Positions 46,219-53,597 of a stretch of 58,577 nucleotides of DNA are shown piece by piece. The stretch lies in contig JAOUFY010000008.1 of NCBI GenBank assembly GCA_029857955.1, forward strand, positions 1 through 58,577. The letters are read 5' to 3'. Made by a program: the position numbers and the translations under genes. This DNA is from Spirochaetia bacterium. Lineage in GTDB: Bacteria; Spirochaetota; Leptospiria; Turneriellales; JAOUFE01. Numbering within the stretch: position 1 is the stretch's first letter; each line of letters begins with the position of its first letter. The notes beneath the pieces were generated by a model. It had not been told where the DNA came from. It made no database searches and was given only the letters and a program-made list of their open reading frames with translations.

Positions 46219-47352
46219 ATGAAAAAAAAGACACCTCAGGATAATAAAAAAAATACCCCCAAAAAATCTTCCAAAATAACGGCCTCTGAAGTTCGTAACG
46301 CTTCTTTAACCAAATCGGAAACAAAATCAAAAACTGAAGATAAACCATCCGCTTTAAAAACTGAAAATATAAAAAAAGCGGCTAAAATGATTTTAGCCGT
46401 CGGCGAAGAAAACGCCATTGAAATATTGAAGCATCTTGACAGTGATTCTGTTGAAAAAGTTGTCGCAGAAATGATAAAGATGAAAAGTCTTAAAGACGAT
46501 GAAAAAGTCCTTATTTTGAGAGATTTTAAAAAAAATCTGGATAGACTTGGTACAGGCGATTATGGCGGAATTTCACAAGCTGAAAAATTTCTGGAAAAAA
46601 CACTCGGACGTGAAAGGGCCGAAAAACATATCCACCAGGTCAGGAAAAATATTGACAAGGTGGATTATACAGAAATTGAAAATTTTCCTCCAGAAAATGC
46701 AGCCCTTGTTCTTGGCGGCGAATTAGCCCAGACTACAGCGTTTATTTTAGCTACCATAAGTTCATCCTATGCCGCTAAAGTACTTTCTCATTTAAATTCT
46801 GATTATCGCGTCTCGGTTGCGCGTAAGATCGCCGCCATGAACCGTGTAATGCCTGAAATTGTACGTGCGGCCTATGAAACCATTATCAAGAAATTAAAGG
46901 GAATGGATAGAACAGATTTAAATGTCGTTGAAGGTGAAAACCGGCTAATTGAAATTTTAAACCACATGGATCGTTCGCTTGAAGATAAAATTCTTGAAAA
47001 CCTCGAAGCGGATGATCCTGAAATGAGTTTGCGAATCAGAGATAAACTGAGAGTTTTTGAAGATATTTTGCAGTTGACCACTCGAGAATTGCGTAAAGTT
47101 TTTGATCTTGTACCGGATCATAAAATTTGGGCTAATGCTCTAAAAGGAGCCGGTCAAAACATCATTAAACATATCTTCAGTTCAATTTCCATGAATCGGG
47201 CATCGGATATCATGACCGAAATGAAATACATCGACAAGGTACCTTTAAAAGAAATCGAACAAAATCGACGAATCATCATGGATGTTATCGATAAACTTGA
47301 AAAAGAAGGTACAGTTATGCTTCGAAAAAATAAGGAAGAAATGGTTGAATAG
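46219..47352 (+). CDS. fliG: Flagellar motor switch protein FliG, divergent paralogue
   Basis: FliG couples the switch complex to the rotor and stator. After a Lys/Ser/Thr-rich extension (about residues 1-48) come the N-terminal, middle and C-terminal domains: YAAKVLSHLNSDYRVSVARK then AAMNRVMPEIV, and a C-terminal VFDLVPDHKIWANALKGAG with RIIMDVIDKLEKEGTVML. The EHPQ motif that binds FliM is replaced by ELAQ (residues 168-171). Spirochaetes often carry two FliG proteins; this may be the divergent one. It starts straight after the RsbW-like gene, linking the switch protein to a partner-switching module. Confidence 0.85.
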   Translation: MKKKTPQDNKKNTPKKSSKITASEVRNASLTKSETKSKTEDKPSALKTENIKKAAKMILAVGEENAIEILKHLDSDSVEKVVAEMIKMKSLKDDEKVLILRDFKKNLDRLGTGDYGGISQAEKFLEKTLGRERAEKHIHQVRKNIDKVDYTEIENFPPENAALVLGGELAQTTAFILATISSSYAAKVLSHLNSDYRVSVARKIAAMNRVMPEIVRAAYETIIKKLKGMDRTDLNVVEGENRLIEILNHMDRSLEDKILENLEADDPEMSLRIRDKLRVFEDILQLTTRELRKVFDLVPDHKIWANALKGAGQNIIKHIFSSISMNRASDIMTEMKYIDKVPLKEIEQNRRIIMDVIDKLEKEGTVMLRKNKEEMVE

Positions 47353-47385
47353 TATCCATTGCTCGATTATTTTGCGTGGGGTAGA

Positions 47386-47404
47386 GCAGGTACCGTGTAC
47401 CTGC
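47386..47404 (+). terminator. Hairpin between fliG and leuD, first of two
   Basis: GCAGGTAC and GTACCTGC make a perfect 8-bp stem with a three-base loop between the convergent fliG and leuD genes. No T tract follows directly; it stands next to a second hairpin that does have one. Confidence 0.4.
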
Positions 47405-47406
47405 CG

Positions 47407-47425
47407 AGGGGCGTGCTACGCCCCT
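47407..47425 (+). terminator. Bidirectional terminator between fliG and leuD
   Basis: AGGGGCGT and ACGCCCCT form a GC-rich 8-bp stem with a three-base loop, followed by TTTAAAATTTT on the plus strand. It lies just before the leuD stop, between convergent genes. Confidence 0.6.
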
Positions 47426-47433
47426 TTAAAATT

Positions 47434-48021
47434 TTAATAAATTACGTGAGACTTTTCATATTCTGTAATTTGAGGCTCATATTGAAGGGTCCATGAAATG
47501 TCATCAAGACCTTTTACGAGTTTTTCTTTTCGGGCGCTTTCAATTTCAAATGCAAATGCGCTTTCGCCGACAGTCAGTTTTTGGTGGACCAGATCCACTT
47601 CGACAACAGGAGAAGATGAAGAAGCAATTGAAAACAGTTTATCAATTTCAGAATGATTTAATTTTACTGGCAAAATACCATTTTGAAAACAATTGTTGTA
47701 AAATATATCCGCATAAGATGGCGCGATGATCACTTTAAAACCATAGTCAAGCAAAGCCCAGGGCGCATGTTCCCGTGAAGAACCGCAGCCGAAGTTATCG
47801 CGTGTCAGCAAAATTTCAGCTCCTTTATATTCTGGTTTGTTGGCGATAAAATCCGGATTTTCACTGCCGTCTGGTTTAAAACGCCAGTCAAAAAAAAGGA
47901 ATTTGCCAAAACCTGTTCTTTCAATTCTTTTTAAAAATTGTTTAGGTATGATTTGGTCGGTATCTACGTTTGGAATGTCCAGCGGTACCATTTTTGATTT
48001 TACAATTTTGTATGGTGTCAT
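47434..48021 (-). CDS. leuD: 3-isopropylmalate dehydratase small subunit
   Basis: LeuD is the swivelling small subunit of isopropylmalate isomerase in leucine synthesis. It shows DIPNVDTDQIIPKQFLKRI near the start and GCGSSREHAPWALLDYGFKV (about residues 76-95), plus SYADIFYNNCFQNGILPV. At 195 residues it fits the family. It follows leuC by 25 bases in the same direction, so the two are co-transcribed. Confidence 0.96.
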   Translation of the reverse strand: MTPYKIVKSKMVPLDIPNVDTDQIIPKQFLKRIERTGFGKFLFFDWRFKPDGSENPDFIANKPEYKGAEILLTRDNFGCGSSREHAPWALLDYGFKVIIAPSYADIFYNNCFQNGILPVKLNHSEIDKLFSIASSSSPVVEVDLVHQKLTVGESAFAFEIESARKEKLVKGLDDISWTLQYEPQITEYEKSHVIY

Positions 48022-48046
48022 ATAATTTCCTTTAATGTTTTATAAG

Positions 48047-49465
48047 TTACTTCATTTCATCGCGGGCATCAACGAAATGTCCATAAATGGCGGCAAGGGC
48101 GGCCATTACCGGCGACACTAAAAATGTACGACTGTCTTTGCCCTGTCTGCCGATAAAGTTCCTGTTTGAAGTCGAGGCGCAGCGTTCGCCAGGACTCAAT
48201 ACATCATCATTCATGGCCAGACACATGGAGCAACCCGGTTCACGCCATTCAAATCCGGCGTCTGTAAAGATTTTATCAAGACCTTCTGCTTGTGCCTGAT
48301 CTTTTATACGGTGCGATCCTGGAACCACAAGAACCTGCTTTACCGTTGAAGATTTTTTTCGACCTTTTATGACCGAAGCGGCTGCCCTCAAATCTTCAAT
48401 TCTCGAATTGGTACATGAACCAATGAATATTTTATCGAGCTGAATATCTTTTACAGGCATTTTTTCTTTTAAACCCATGTATTCGATTGCAGTTTTATAA
48501 TTTATCTTTTGGGTATCTGTCGATGCGTCTGCCAGAGACGGCACAAAACCGCTTACCGAAGTAACCATTTCTGGAGAAATTCCCCATGTTACCTGCGGCT
48601 CAAGAGTATTGCAATCAATGACGACTTCTTTGTCGAATTTTGCGTCGGCATCGCTTTTTAATGTGTTCCACCATTGAACTGCTTTTTGAAAGTTTTCACC
48701 AGTTGGCGCATGACGCTTCCCCTTGATAAAATCATATGTTTTTTGATCCGGCGCAATCATGCCGGCCCTCGCTCCTGCTTCTATTGCCATGTTACAAACC
48801 GTCATACGGCCTTCCATAGAAAGAGTTTCAATAGCTTCACCGGCAAATTCAATTACATATCCTGTACCGCCGTCGGTACCGATTTTACCGATCAAGGCTA
48901 AAATCATATCTTTTGCGTAAACTCCGGGTTGGAGCTTACCTTTAAATTTAACCAGCATGGTTTTTGCCCGCTGCTGGATCAGCGTTTGCGTGGCCAGAAC
49001 ATGCTCGACTTCACTTGTTCCGATACCAAAGGCAAGGGCGCCAAAAGCTCCGTGAGTTGCTGTGTGTGAATCACCACATACTATGGTTTTACCCGGTTGA
49101 GTTAAACCAAGTTCAGGACCGATCACATGAATCACTCCCTGGTCGTATGACTTTAAATCATATAGTGAAACGCCAAATTCCTTGCAGTTAATTTCAAGTG
49201 CGCGTATTTGATTGGCGCTGACTTCATCTTTAATAGGCTTATCTCTGTTGATTGTGGGCACGTTGTGATCCATTGTCGCGTGAGTTAATTCAGGATGTCT
49301 CACTTTACGATTTGTTAAGCGCAGACCTTCAAATGCCTGAGCAGATGTTACCTCATGGATTAAGTGTAGATCAATGTATATAATATTTTTACCTTCAAAA
49401 TTATCGCCTTTTGGAGATTTTAACAAGTGGTGTTCGTACACCTTTTCATAAAGAGTTTTTCCCAT
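48047..49465 (-). CDS. leuC: 3-isopropylmalate dehydratase large subunit
   Basis: LeuC is the catalytic aconitase-type subunit carrying a 4Fe-4S cluster. Cluster cysteines are in [15 protein letters not shown] and [21 protein letters not shown] and [20 protein letters not shown] are also typical. The frame continues upstream to 49639, but family alignment starts at [14 protein letters not shown] (49465), giving 472 residues against 466 in E. coli. leuD follows. leuA and leuB are not in the window. Confidence 0.95.
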   Translation of the reverse strand: MGKTLYEKVYEHHLLKSPKGDNFEGKNIIYIDLHLIHEVTSAQAFEGLRLTNRKVRHPELTHATMDHNVPTINRDKPIKDEVSANQIRALEINCKEFGVSLYDLKSYDQGVIHVIGPELGLTQPGKTIVCGDSHTATHGAFGALAFGIGTSEVEHVLATQTLIQQRAKTMLVKFKGKLQPGVYAKDMILALIGKIGTDGGTGYVIEFAGEAIETLSMEGRMTVCNMAIEAGARAGMIAPDQKTYDFIKGKRHAPTGENFQKAVQWWNTLKSDADAKFDKEVVIDCNTLEPQVTWGISPEMVTSVSGFVPSLADASTDTQKINYKTAIEYMGLKEKMPVKDIQLDKIFIGSCTNSRIEDLRAAASVIKGRKKSSTVKQVLVVPGSHRIKDQAQAEGLDKIFTDAGFEWREPGCSMCLAMNDDVLSPGERCASTSNRNFIGRQGKDSRTFLVSPVMAALAAIYGHFVDARDEMK

Positions 49466-49703
49466 AACCGGCAATTTTTTAATTTTAGATGAATCGTCAA
49501 CAGATTTGATCATCAGGCGAGGGTGGAAAAAAATAAACGAGGCTTTATACCTGAGGTAAATCCCGTATTCGCCGCTTTGACTGAAATTAAAAAACCTGGT
49601 TTCAAGCAGCGGCCGGTCATTTTTTAAAATTGACAGCATGAGTTAAACATATGTTTTATTATTTTAAAAATATAAAATGTACAAAAATAATCAAGGATAA
49701 AAT

Positions 49704-50051
49704 ATGTTAGACTTTACAATTGCAAAAATGAAACATCAAATGTGGAAAAGAAAATTAAGTTTATATGTCTTAAACGACACCCCGATTGATGAAAAAGAAC
49801 TTGTTTCTGAAAGGGATTGTCAACTTGGGCAGTGGCTTTATTCCACGGGTCTTGAGAAGTATAAAGAAATGAGAGAAATCAATACACTTGAAAGAGTTCA
49901 TAAAAGACTTCACCAATTGACTCATACCATTGTAGATGATAAAAAAAATAATAAAATGGATATTGCCAAAGAAGGCTTACACGAGTTATCGAACATTTCA
50001 GATGAGATCGTTGGTATTTTAGATCAGCTTGAACTTAATATAAAAGAATAA
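49704..50051 (+). CDS. Stand-alone CZB (chemoreceptor zinc-binding) domain protein
   Basis: The whole 115-residue protein fits the CZB domain: KHQMWKRKLSLYVL (His11), RDCQLGQWLYSTGLEKYKEM (Cys38) and LERVHKRLHQLTHTIVDD (His67, His71) give the usual 3His-1Cys zinc site. In most proteins it is attached to a chemoreceptor or diguanylate cyclase and senses zinc or oxidants such as hypochlorous acid; here there is no partner domain. It may therefore act in trans on a receptor or cyclase. A reasonable AAGGATAAAAT lies ahead of the ATG. Confidence 0.82.
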   Translation: MLDFTIAKMKHQMWKRKLSLYVLNDTPIDEKELVSERDCQLGQWLYSTGLEKYKEMREINTLERVHKRLHQLTHTIVDDKKNNKMDIAKEGLHELSNISDEIVGILDQLELNIKE

Positions 50052-50252
50052 CTCTATAAATATTTAACTATATTTTTCATATCGCCTTACATCAAGATAT
50101 TTATTAACTGCCAGCAGCCGATAAAATGCTGCGAGGGCAAAAGTACGTAATGGTTGTTTCTGATCAAACAAAAGTTTTAAGAATAAAATCTCGACATTTC
50201 ATTTGATCATCTGTATATTAATCAATAGAAGATGTAATATTATCCATAATTC

Positions 50253-50258
50253 AGGAGG
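50253..50258 (+). promoter_or_regulatory. Shine-Dalgarno site deciding a GTG start
   Basis: AGGAGG is a perfect anti-16S match. It lies five bases ahead of the GTG at 50264, a good distance, but 11 bases ahead of the ATG at 50270, so the GTG is favoured as the start of the LiaF-like protein. Confidence 0.6.
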
Positions 50259-50263
50259 AGAGT

Positions 50264-50800
50264 GTGAAAATGAATATTTTGTTTACAGGAGTTTTCTGGG
50301 GAATATTTCTTGTATTGATTGGGATTTCTATACTTGTAAGAGTTTTTTTAAATATCAATATTCCTGTTTTTAGAATATTTTTCGGCCTTTTTTTCATCGC
50401 CCTTGGTTTAAATATTGTTTTTGGAAATCGTATTTCTTTATCAGATTCAAAAAACATTGTTTTTGGCGAAGCAACCATCAAAGTAGATGAGTCGAGAGGA
50501 AAATATAACGTTGTATTTAGCAAAGGAATCACAGATCTAACGGGGTTACCAATTTCTGGTGAAAATTCTAAAATTGAAGTTAATACGATTTTTGGCGATA
50601 ACACAATTTATATAAAAAAGGGCGTATCGGTGAGTATTCACGGTAATGCAGCTTTTGGACAAATTGAATTACCTGATGGTAGTAACATTGCTTTTGGCGC
50701 AAATCATTACAGCAGTGGAGCCATTGATAAAAACAATGCATATTTAAAATTGGAAATCAATACTGTTTTTGGTGCGACACGTGTTGTCATAAAAGATTAA
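50264..50800 (+). CDS. LiaF-like membrane protein
   Basis: Two N-terminal helices (about residues 5-24 and 33-52) are followed by a beta-rich C-terminal domain (about 60-178) with repeated VFG motifs (EATIKVDESRGKYNVVFSKG, TIFGDNTIYIKKGVSVSIHG, NTVFGATRVVIKD), as in the LiaF/VraT-type or toast-rack cell-envelope-stress proteins. In Firmicutes LiaF inhibits the LiaS kinase; no LiaRS pair is seen here. Start is the GTG with AGGAGG ahead. Confidence 0.7.
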   Translation: MKMNILFTGVFWGIFLVLIGISILVRVFLNINIPVFRIFFGLFFIALGLNIVFGNRISLSDSKNIVFGEATIKVDESRGKYNVVFSKGITDLTGLPISGENSKIEVNTIFGDNTIYIKKGVSVSIHGNAAFGQIELPDGSNIAFGANHYSSGAIDKNNAYLKLEINTVFGATRVVIKD

Positions 50801-50836
50801 ATTATTTATTTTTGATCATCTGTATAAACTGTAATT

Positions 50837-51606
50837 ATGCAAAGTTTTCTTGAAAATAGTTCATGGTATGTTATTTGGATTTATATTTGCATTGTATTTA
50901 TGGCTCGATATGTTATTATTGCCGGAAGCGCATATGTATGGATTTGGAAATGGAAGTCTGAAAAATTTGAACGTCTGAGAATTCAGAATAAATCTAATGA
51001 AAGTAAAAACATAAAACGAGATTTTTTAAATTCCATATCGGCTATGTTTTTTTTTGCAACTACAGGTACCGTGGTGGTATGGGCAATGTACCATGGCAAA
51101 ACTCAGAGCTATCGTTTAATAAGCGATTATGGTATTTTATATTTTCTATTACTGCATTTTTATTGATTCACGATGCTTTTTTTTACTGGGCTCACCGGTT
51201 TATGCACTTAAAGCATATATATCAAAAAGTGCATCTTGTGCATCATCTTTCTACAAATCCCTCGCCCTGGGCAGCATTTGCCTTTCATCCCTATGAGAGT
51301 ATTTTAGAGACTTTGATTTTACCCGTCATTGTATTTATACTACCCATTCATTTATATGCGATTGTTATTTTTCTAATTATCATGACTCTCATGAATGTTA
51401 TTGGTCATCTTGGGTACGAACTTTACCCGTCTGGATTTGTTACGCATCCCATTGGCAGATGGAATAATACGGCCACTCATCACAACATGCATCACAGGCT
51501 TATACAATGTAATTACGGTTTGTATTTTAACTGGTGGGATTTCTGGATGAATACCAATCATCCTGATTATATCCAAACTTTTCAAAACATAAAACAGCGC
51601 AAATAA
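50837..51606 (+). pseudogene. Sterol desaturase/fatty acid hydroxylase family gene with an internal frameshift
   Basis: Together two overlapping frames encode one protein of the fatty-acid-hydroxylase superfamily. The 5' frame (50837-51166) has two helices and ends after DYGILYFLLLHFY; the 3' frame (open from 51079 to 51606) has the rest: HDAFFYWAHRFMHLKHIYQK, HLVHHLSTNPSPWAAFAFHP and NTATHHNMHHRL, the eight-histidine di-iron ligands. A single-base slip at about 51120-51150 (probably one base missing) joins them at SDYG/YFIFSITAF. Either the gene is damaged or the sequence has an error there. The family hydroxylates or desaturates lipids. Confidence 0.75.
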
Positions 51607-51621
51607 GGTTTTGCAATTTAT

Positions 51622-52404
51622 TTATTTAAAATGAGGTCTTCGTTTTTCTTTAACTGCCAGAAGACCTTCGTCAAGCGTCTCGTTAAAAAACATTGAAAAC
51701 CAGTCCAGTGTTGCTGACATTTGAGTTTGAAATAGTCGGATGTTTTTAGTGCGCATTGCTGTTTTTATGGCCTGAAAGCTTTGTCTTGGTATTTGAAGAG
51801 TTTTTAATATATATTTTTGTACTTTTTCTTCGGCATTTTCAGAATTAAGTATTTCGTCGACGAGTCCAATTTTTAATGCTTCGGCTGGCTTATATGCCTG
51901 ACCAAGGAGCACGGTATTTTTTAAATTTTGTGAACCTATGATAGATTCGATGATGTTTAAAAATACTTCAGGTAATCCCAGACCGATTTTTGATTCGCTA
52001 AAACCAATTCGATATGGTCCATTTATAATAAAACGAAAATCTGACATCGCTGCTAAAACAGCTCCGCCGGCCATGGCATGTCCGTTTAAAAGAGATACAT
52101 GAACTTTTGAAGATGAATAAATGGCGCTGCACATGATATAAAGATTTTTAAAGATTTCAATTTTACCTTTTACGTCTGCCGCCAATAGATCATGTAAATC
52201 CAGTCCATTTGAAAAAAAACCTTCTATGGACGAAGTTAACAGTACTGCTTTAACATTATTTTGAATTTCTATTTCATTATGTGCTTGAGTAATTTCTTTT
52301 AACATTTCAACGTTCATTGAATTGTCTGCAAAACGGTTTAATCGAATGGTGGCCAATGAATTTTCAATTTCAATGGATAAATGCTGAAAACGATTTATCT
52401 TCAT
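51622..52404 (-). CDS. Enoyl-CoA hydratase/isomerase family protein
   Basis: A crotonase-fold enzyme. The oxyanion hole is HAMAGGAVLAAMSDFRF (about residues 98-114), and ESKIGLGLPEVFLNIIESI (about 125-143) carries the acidic residue region. Members hydrate, isomerise or otherwise process acyl-CoA esters. The frame goes up to 52509 inside the transporter gene, but the start at 52404, which overlaps the transporter stop by four bases (ATGA), begins MKINRFQHLSIEIENSLATI like typical members (260 residues). Which substrate it uses is unclear. Confidence 0.85.
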   Translation of the reverse strand: MKINRFQHLSIEIENSLATIRLNRFADNSMNVEMLKEITQAHNEIEIQNNVKAVLLTSSIEGFFSNGLDLHDLLAADVKGKIEIFKNLYIMCSAIYSSSKVHVSLLNGHAMAGGAVLAAMSDFRFIINGPYRIGFSESKIGLGLPEVFLNIIESIIGSQNLKNTVLLGQAYKPAEALKIGLVDEILNSENAEEKVQKYILKTLQIPRQSFQAIKTAMRTKNIRLFQTQMSATLDWFSMFFNETLDEGLLAVKEKRRPHFK

Positions 52405-53576
52405 GCTGCTTCTCGCTTGTTTTCTTTTATAAAATATAGAAGGAATATGGCGATAAAACTCAATATGGCTGAAAAATAAAATGGCGCCAGGGGATTTAGT
52501 GTATCCCATAAAGTACCTGCGATAAATGAAGCGGGTAAGGCAATCAGTCCTTGAACCATTTGAAACGCTCCCAGGGTAGATGCTCTTAGCTCTATGGGAG
52601 CAAGCTCAGATACCATTGTTTTTTGAACAGGGTCAAGAGCGCCTTTTTGAATACCATACAAGGCAAAAATAATAAATATGCTTGATAAATTAAAAATGGA
52701 TAAGTATGAGATGACTATAAAAAGCAAGCAAATGAAAATCCACAGTAGAAAAGAAATTAGCATTACCTTTTTTCTGCCAATTACATCAGATAGTTTACCA
52801 AATGGCATAGAAACAGCGGATGCGGTAATTGTAAAGATCAGGTAAAAAATGGGTATCCATCCTGTATCAAAGCCGAGTTTTTTTGTATAAATTAATATAA
52901 AAGAATAACTAAAAAAACCAAGTGAAAAAATTCCATTTAAAAGAAATAAAATAATTAAATTTTTATTTAAATGTTTAAAAGACAGGCCTTTAAACGCATG
53001 TTTTTGAAATTCCTTGTTTTCGTTAACCCAGCCAAAAATCAACATTGCCGCTATTATGGATGGAATTGCTGCAATTAAAAATAAAATTTTATATCCCAGT
53101 AATTTATAAAAAGCAATGCAAACCAAAATACCAAAAACTGCACCAAGATTGTCCATGGCGCGAAGAAAACCAAAATTAGCGCCCATGTTTTGTGTTGTTG
53201 AAAGATCGGCAATGGCTGCATCTCGAGGAGAACTTCTAATTTTACCGCCTCGATCCAGAATACGAAAGAAAAATAGAGGTTGCCAGGCAATGGTAAATGC
53301 ATAACCGATTCTGGATAATGAGCCCATAAGATAACCAAGCCAGATGAAAATCTTCCTTTTTTTTAATCGATCTGAAAGATAACCTGAAATGGCCTGTGAA
53401 ATTGAAACAACGGTATCACCAAGACCATCAATTAAGCCAAGTATGGTCATGTTAGCGCCAAGTACCTCAGTTACAAACAATGGCCAGATTGGATAAATCA
53501 TATCTGAGCCAAGATCGTTTAAAAAAGAAGCTATTGCAAATTTTCGGACAGTATTTTTTGATTCATCTTTTTTCAT
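52401..53576 (-). CDS. Major facilitator superfamily transporter
   Basis: A 391-residue membrane protein with about 12 helices. The loop between helices 2 and 3 reads GYLSDRLKKRKIFIWLGYLM, the MFS signature, with its repeat PFGKLSDVIGRKKVMLISFL between helices 8 and 9. It most likely exports or imports a small molecule by proton exchange; the substrate is unknown. It is translationally coupled to the enoyl-CoA hydratase gene, and preceded by the 859-residue protein gene after 21 bases. Confidence 0.9.
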   Translation of the reverse strand: MKKDESKNTVRKFAIASFLNDLGSDMIYPIWPLFVTEVLGANMTILGLIDGLGDTVVSISQAISGYLSDRLKKRKIFIWLGYLMGSLSRIGYAFTIAWQPLFFFRILDRGGKIRSSPRDAAIADLSTTQNMGANFGFLRAMDNLGAVFGILVCIAFYKLLGYKILFLIAAIPSIIAAMLIFGWVNENKEFQKHAFKGLSFKHLNKNLIILFLLNGIFSLGFFSYSFILIYTKKLGFDTGWIPIFYLIFTITASAVSMPFGKLSDVIGRKKVMLISFLLWIFICLLFIVISYLSIFNLSSIFIIFALYGIQKGALDPVQKTMVSELAPIELRASTLGAFQMVQGLIALPASFIAGTLWDTLNPLAPFYFSAILSFIAIFLLYFIKENKREAA

Positions 53577-53597
53577 AATGATTATTGGAATTTTATT

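Noticed and set aside
49466..49639. Upstream extension of leuC
   Set aside because: The extra 58 residues are not part of the family, and the length from 49465 agrees with LeuC.
51117..51166. Programmed -1 frameshift in the sterol-desaturase gene
   Set aside because: No slippery heptamer of the X XXY YYZ type is in frame at the junction, so a mutation or sequencing error is more likely.
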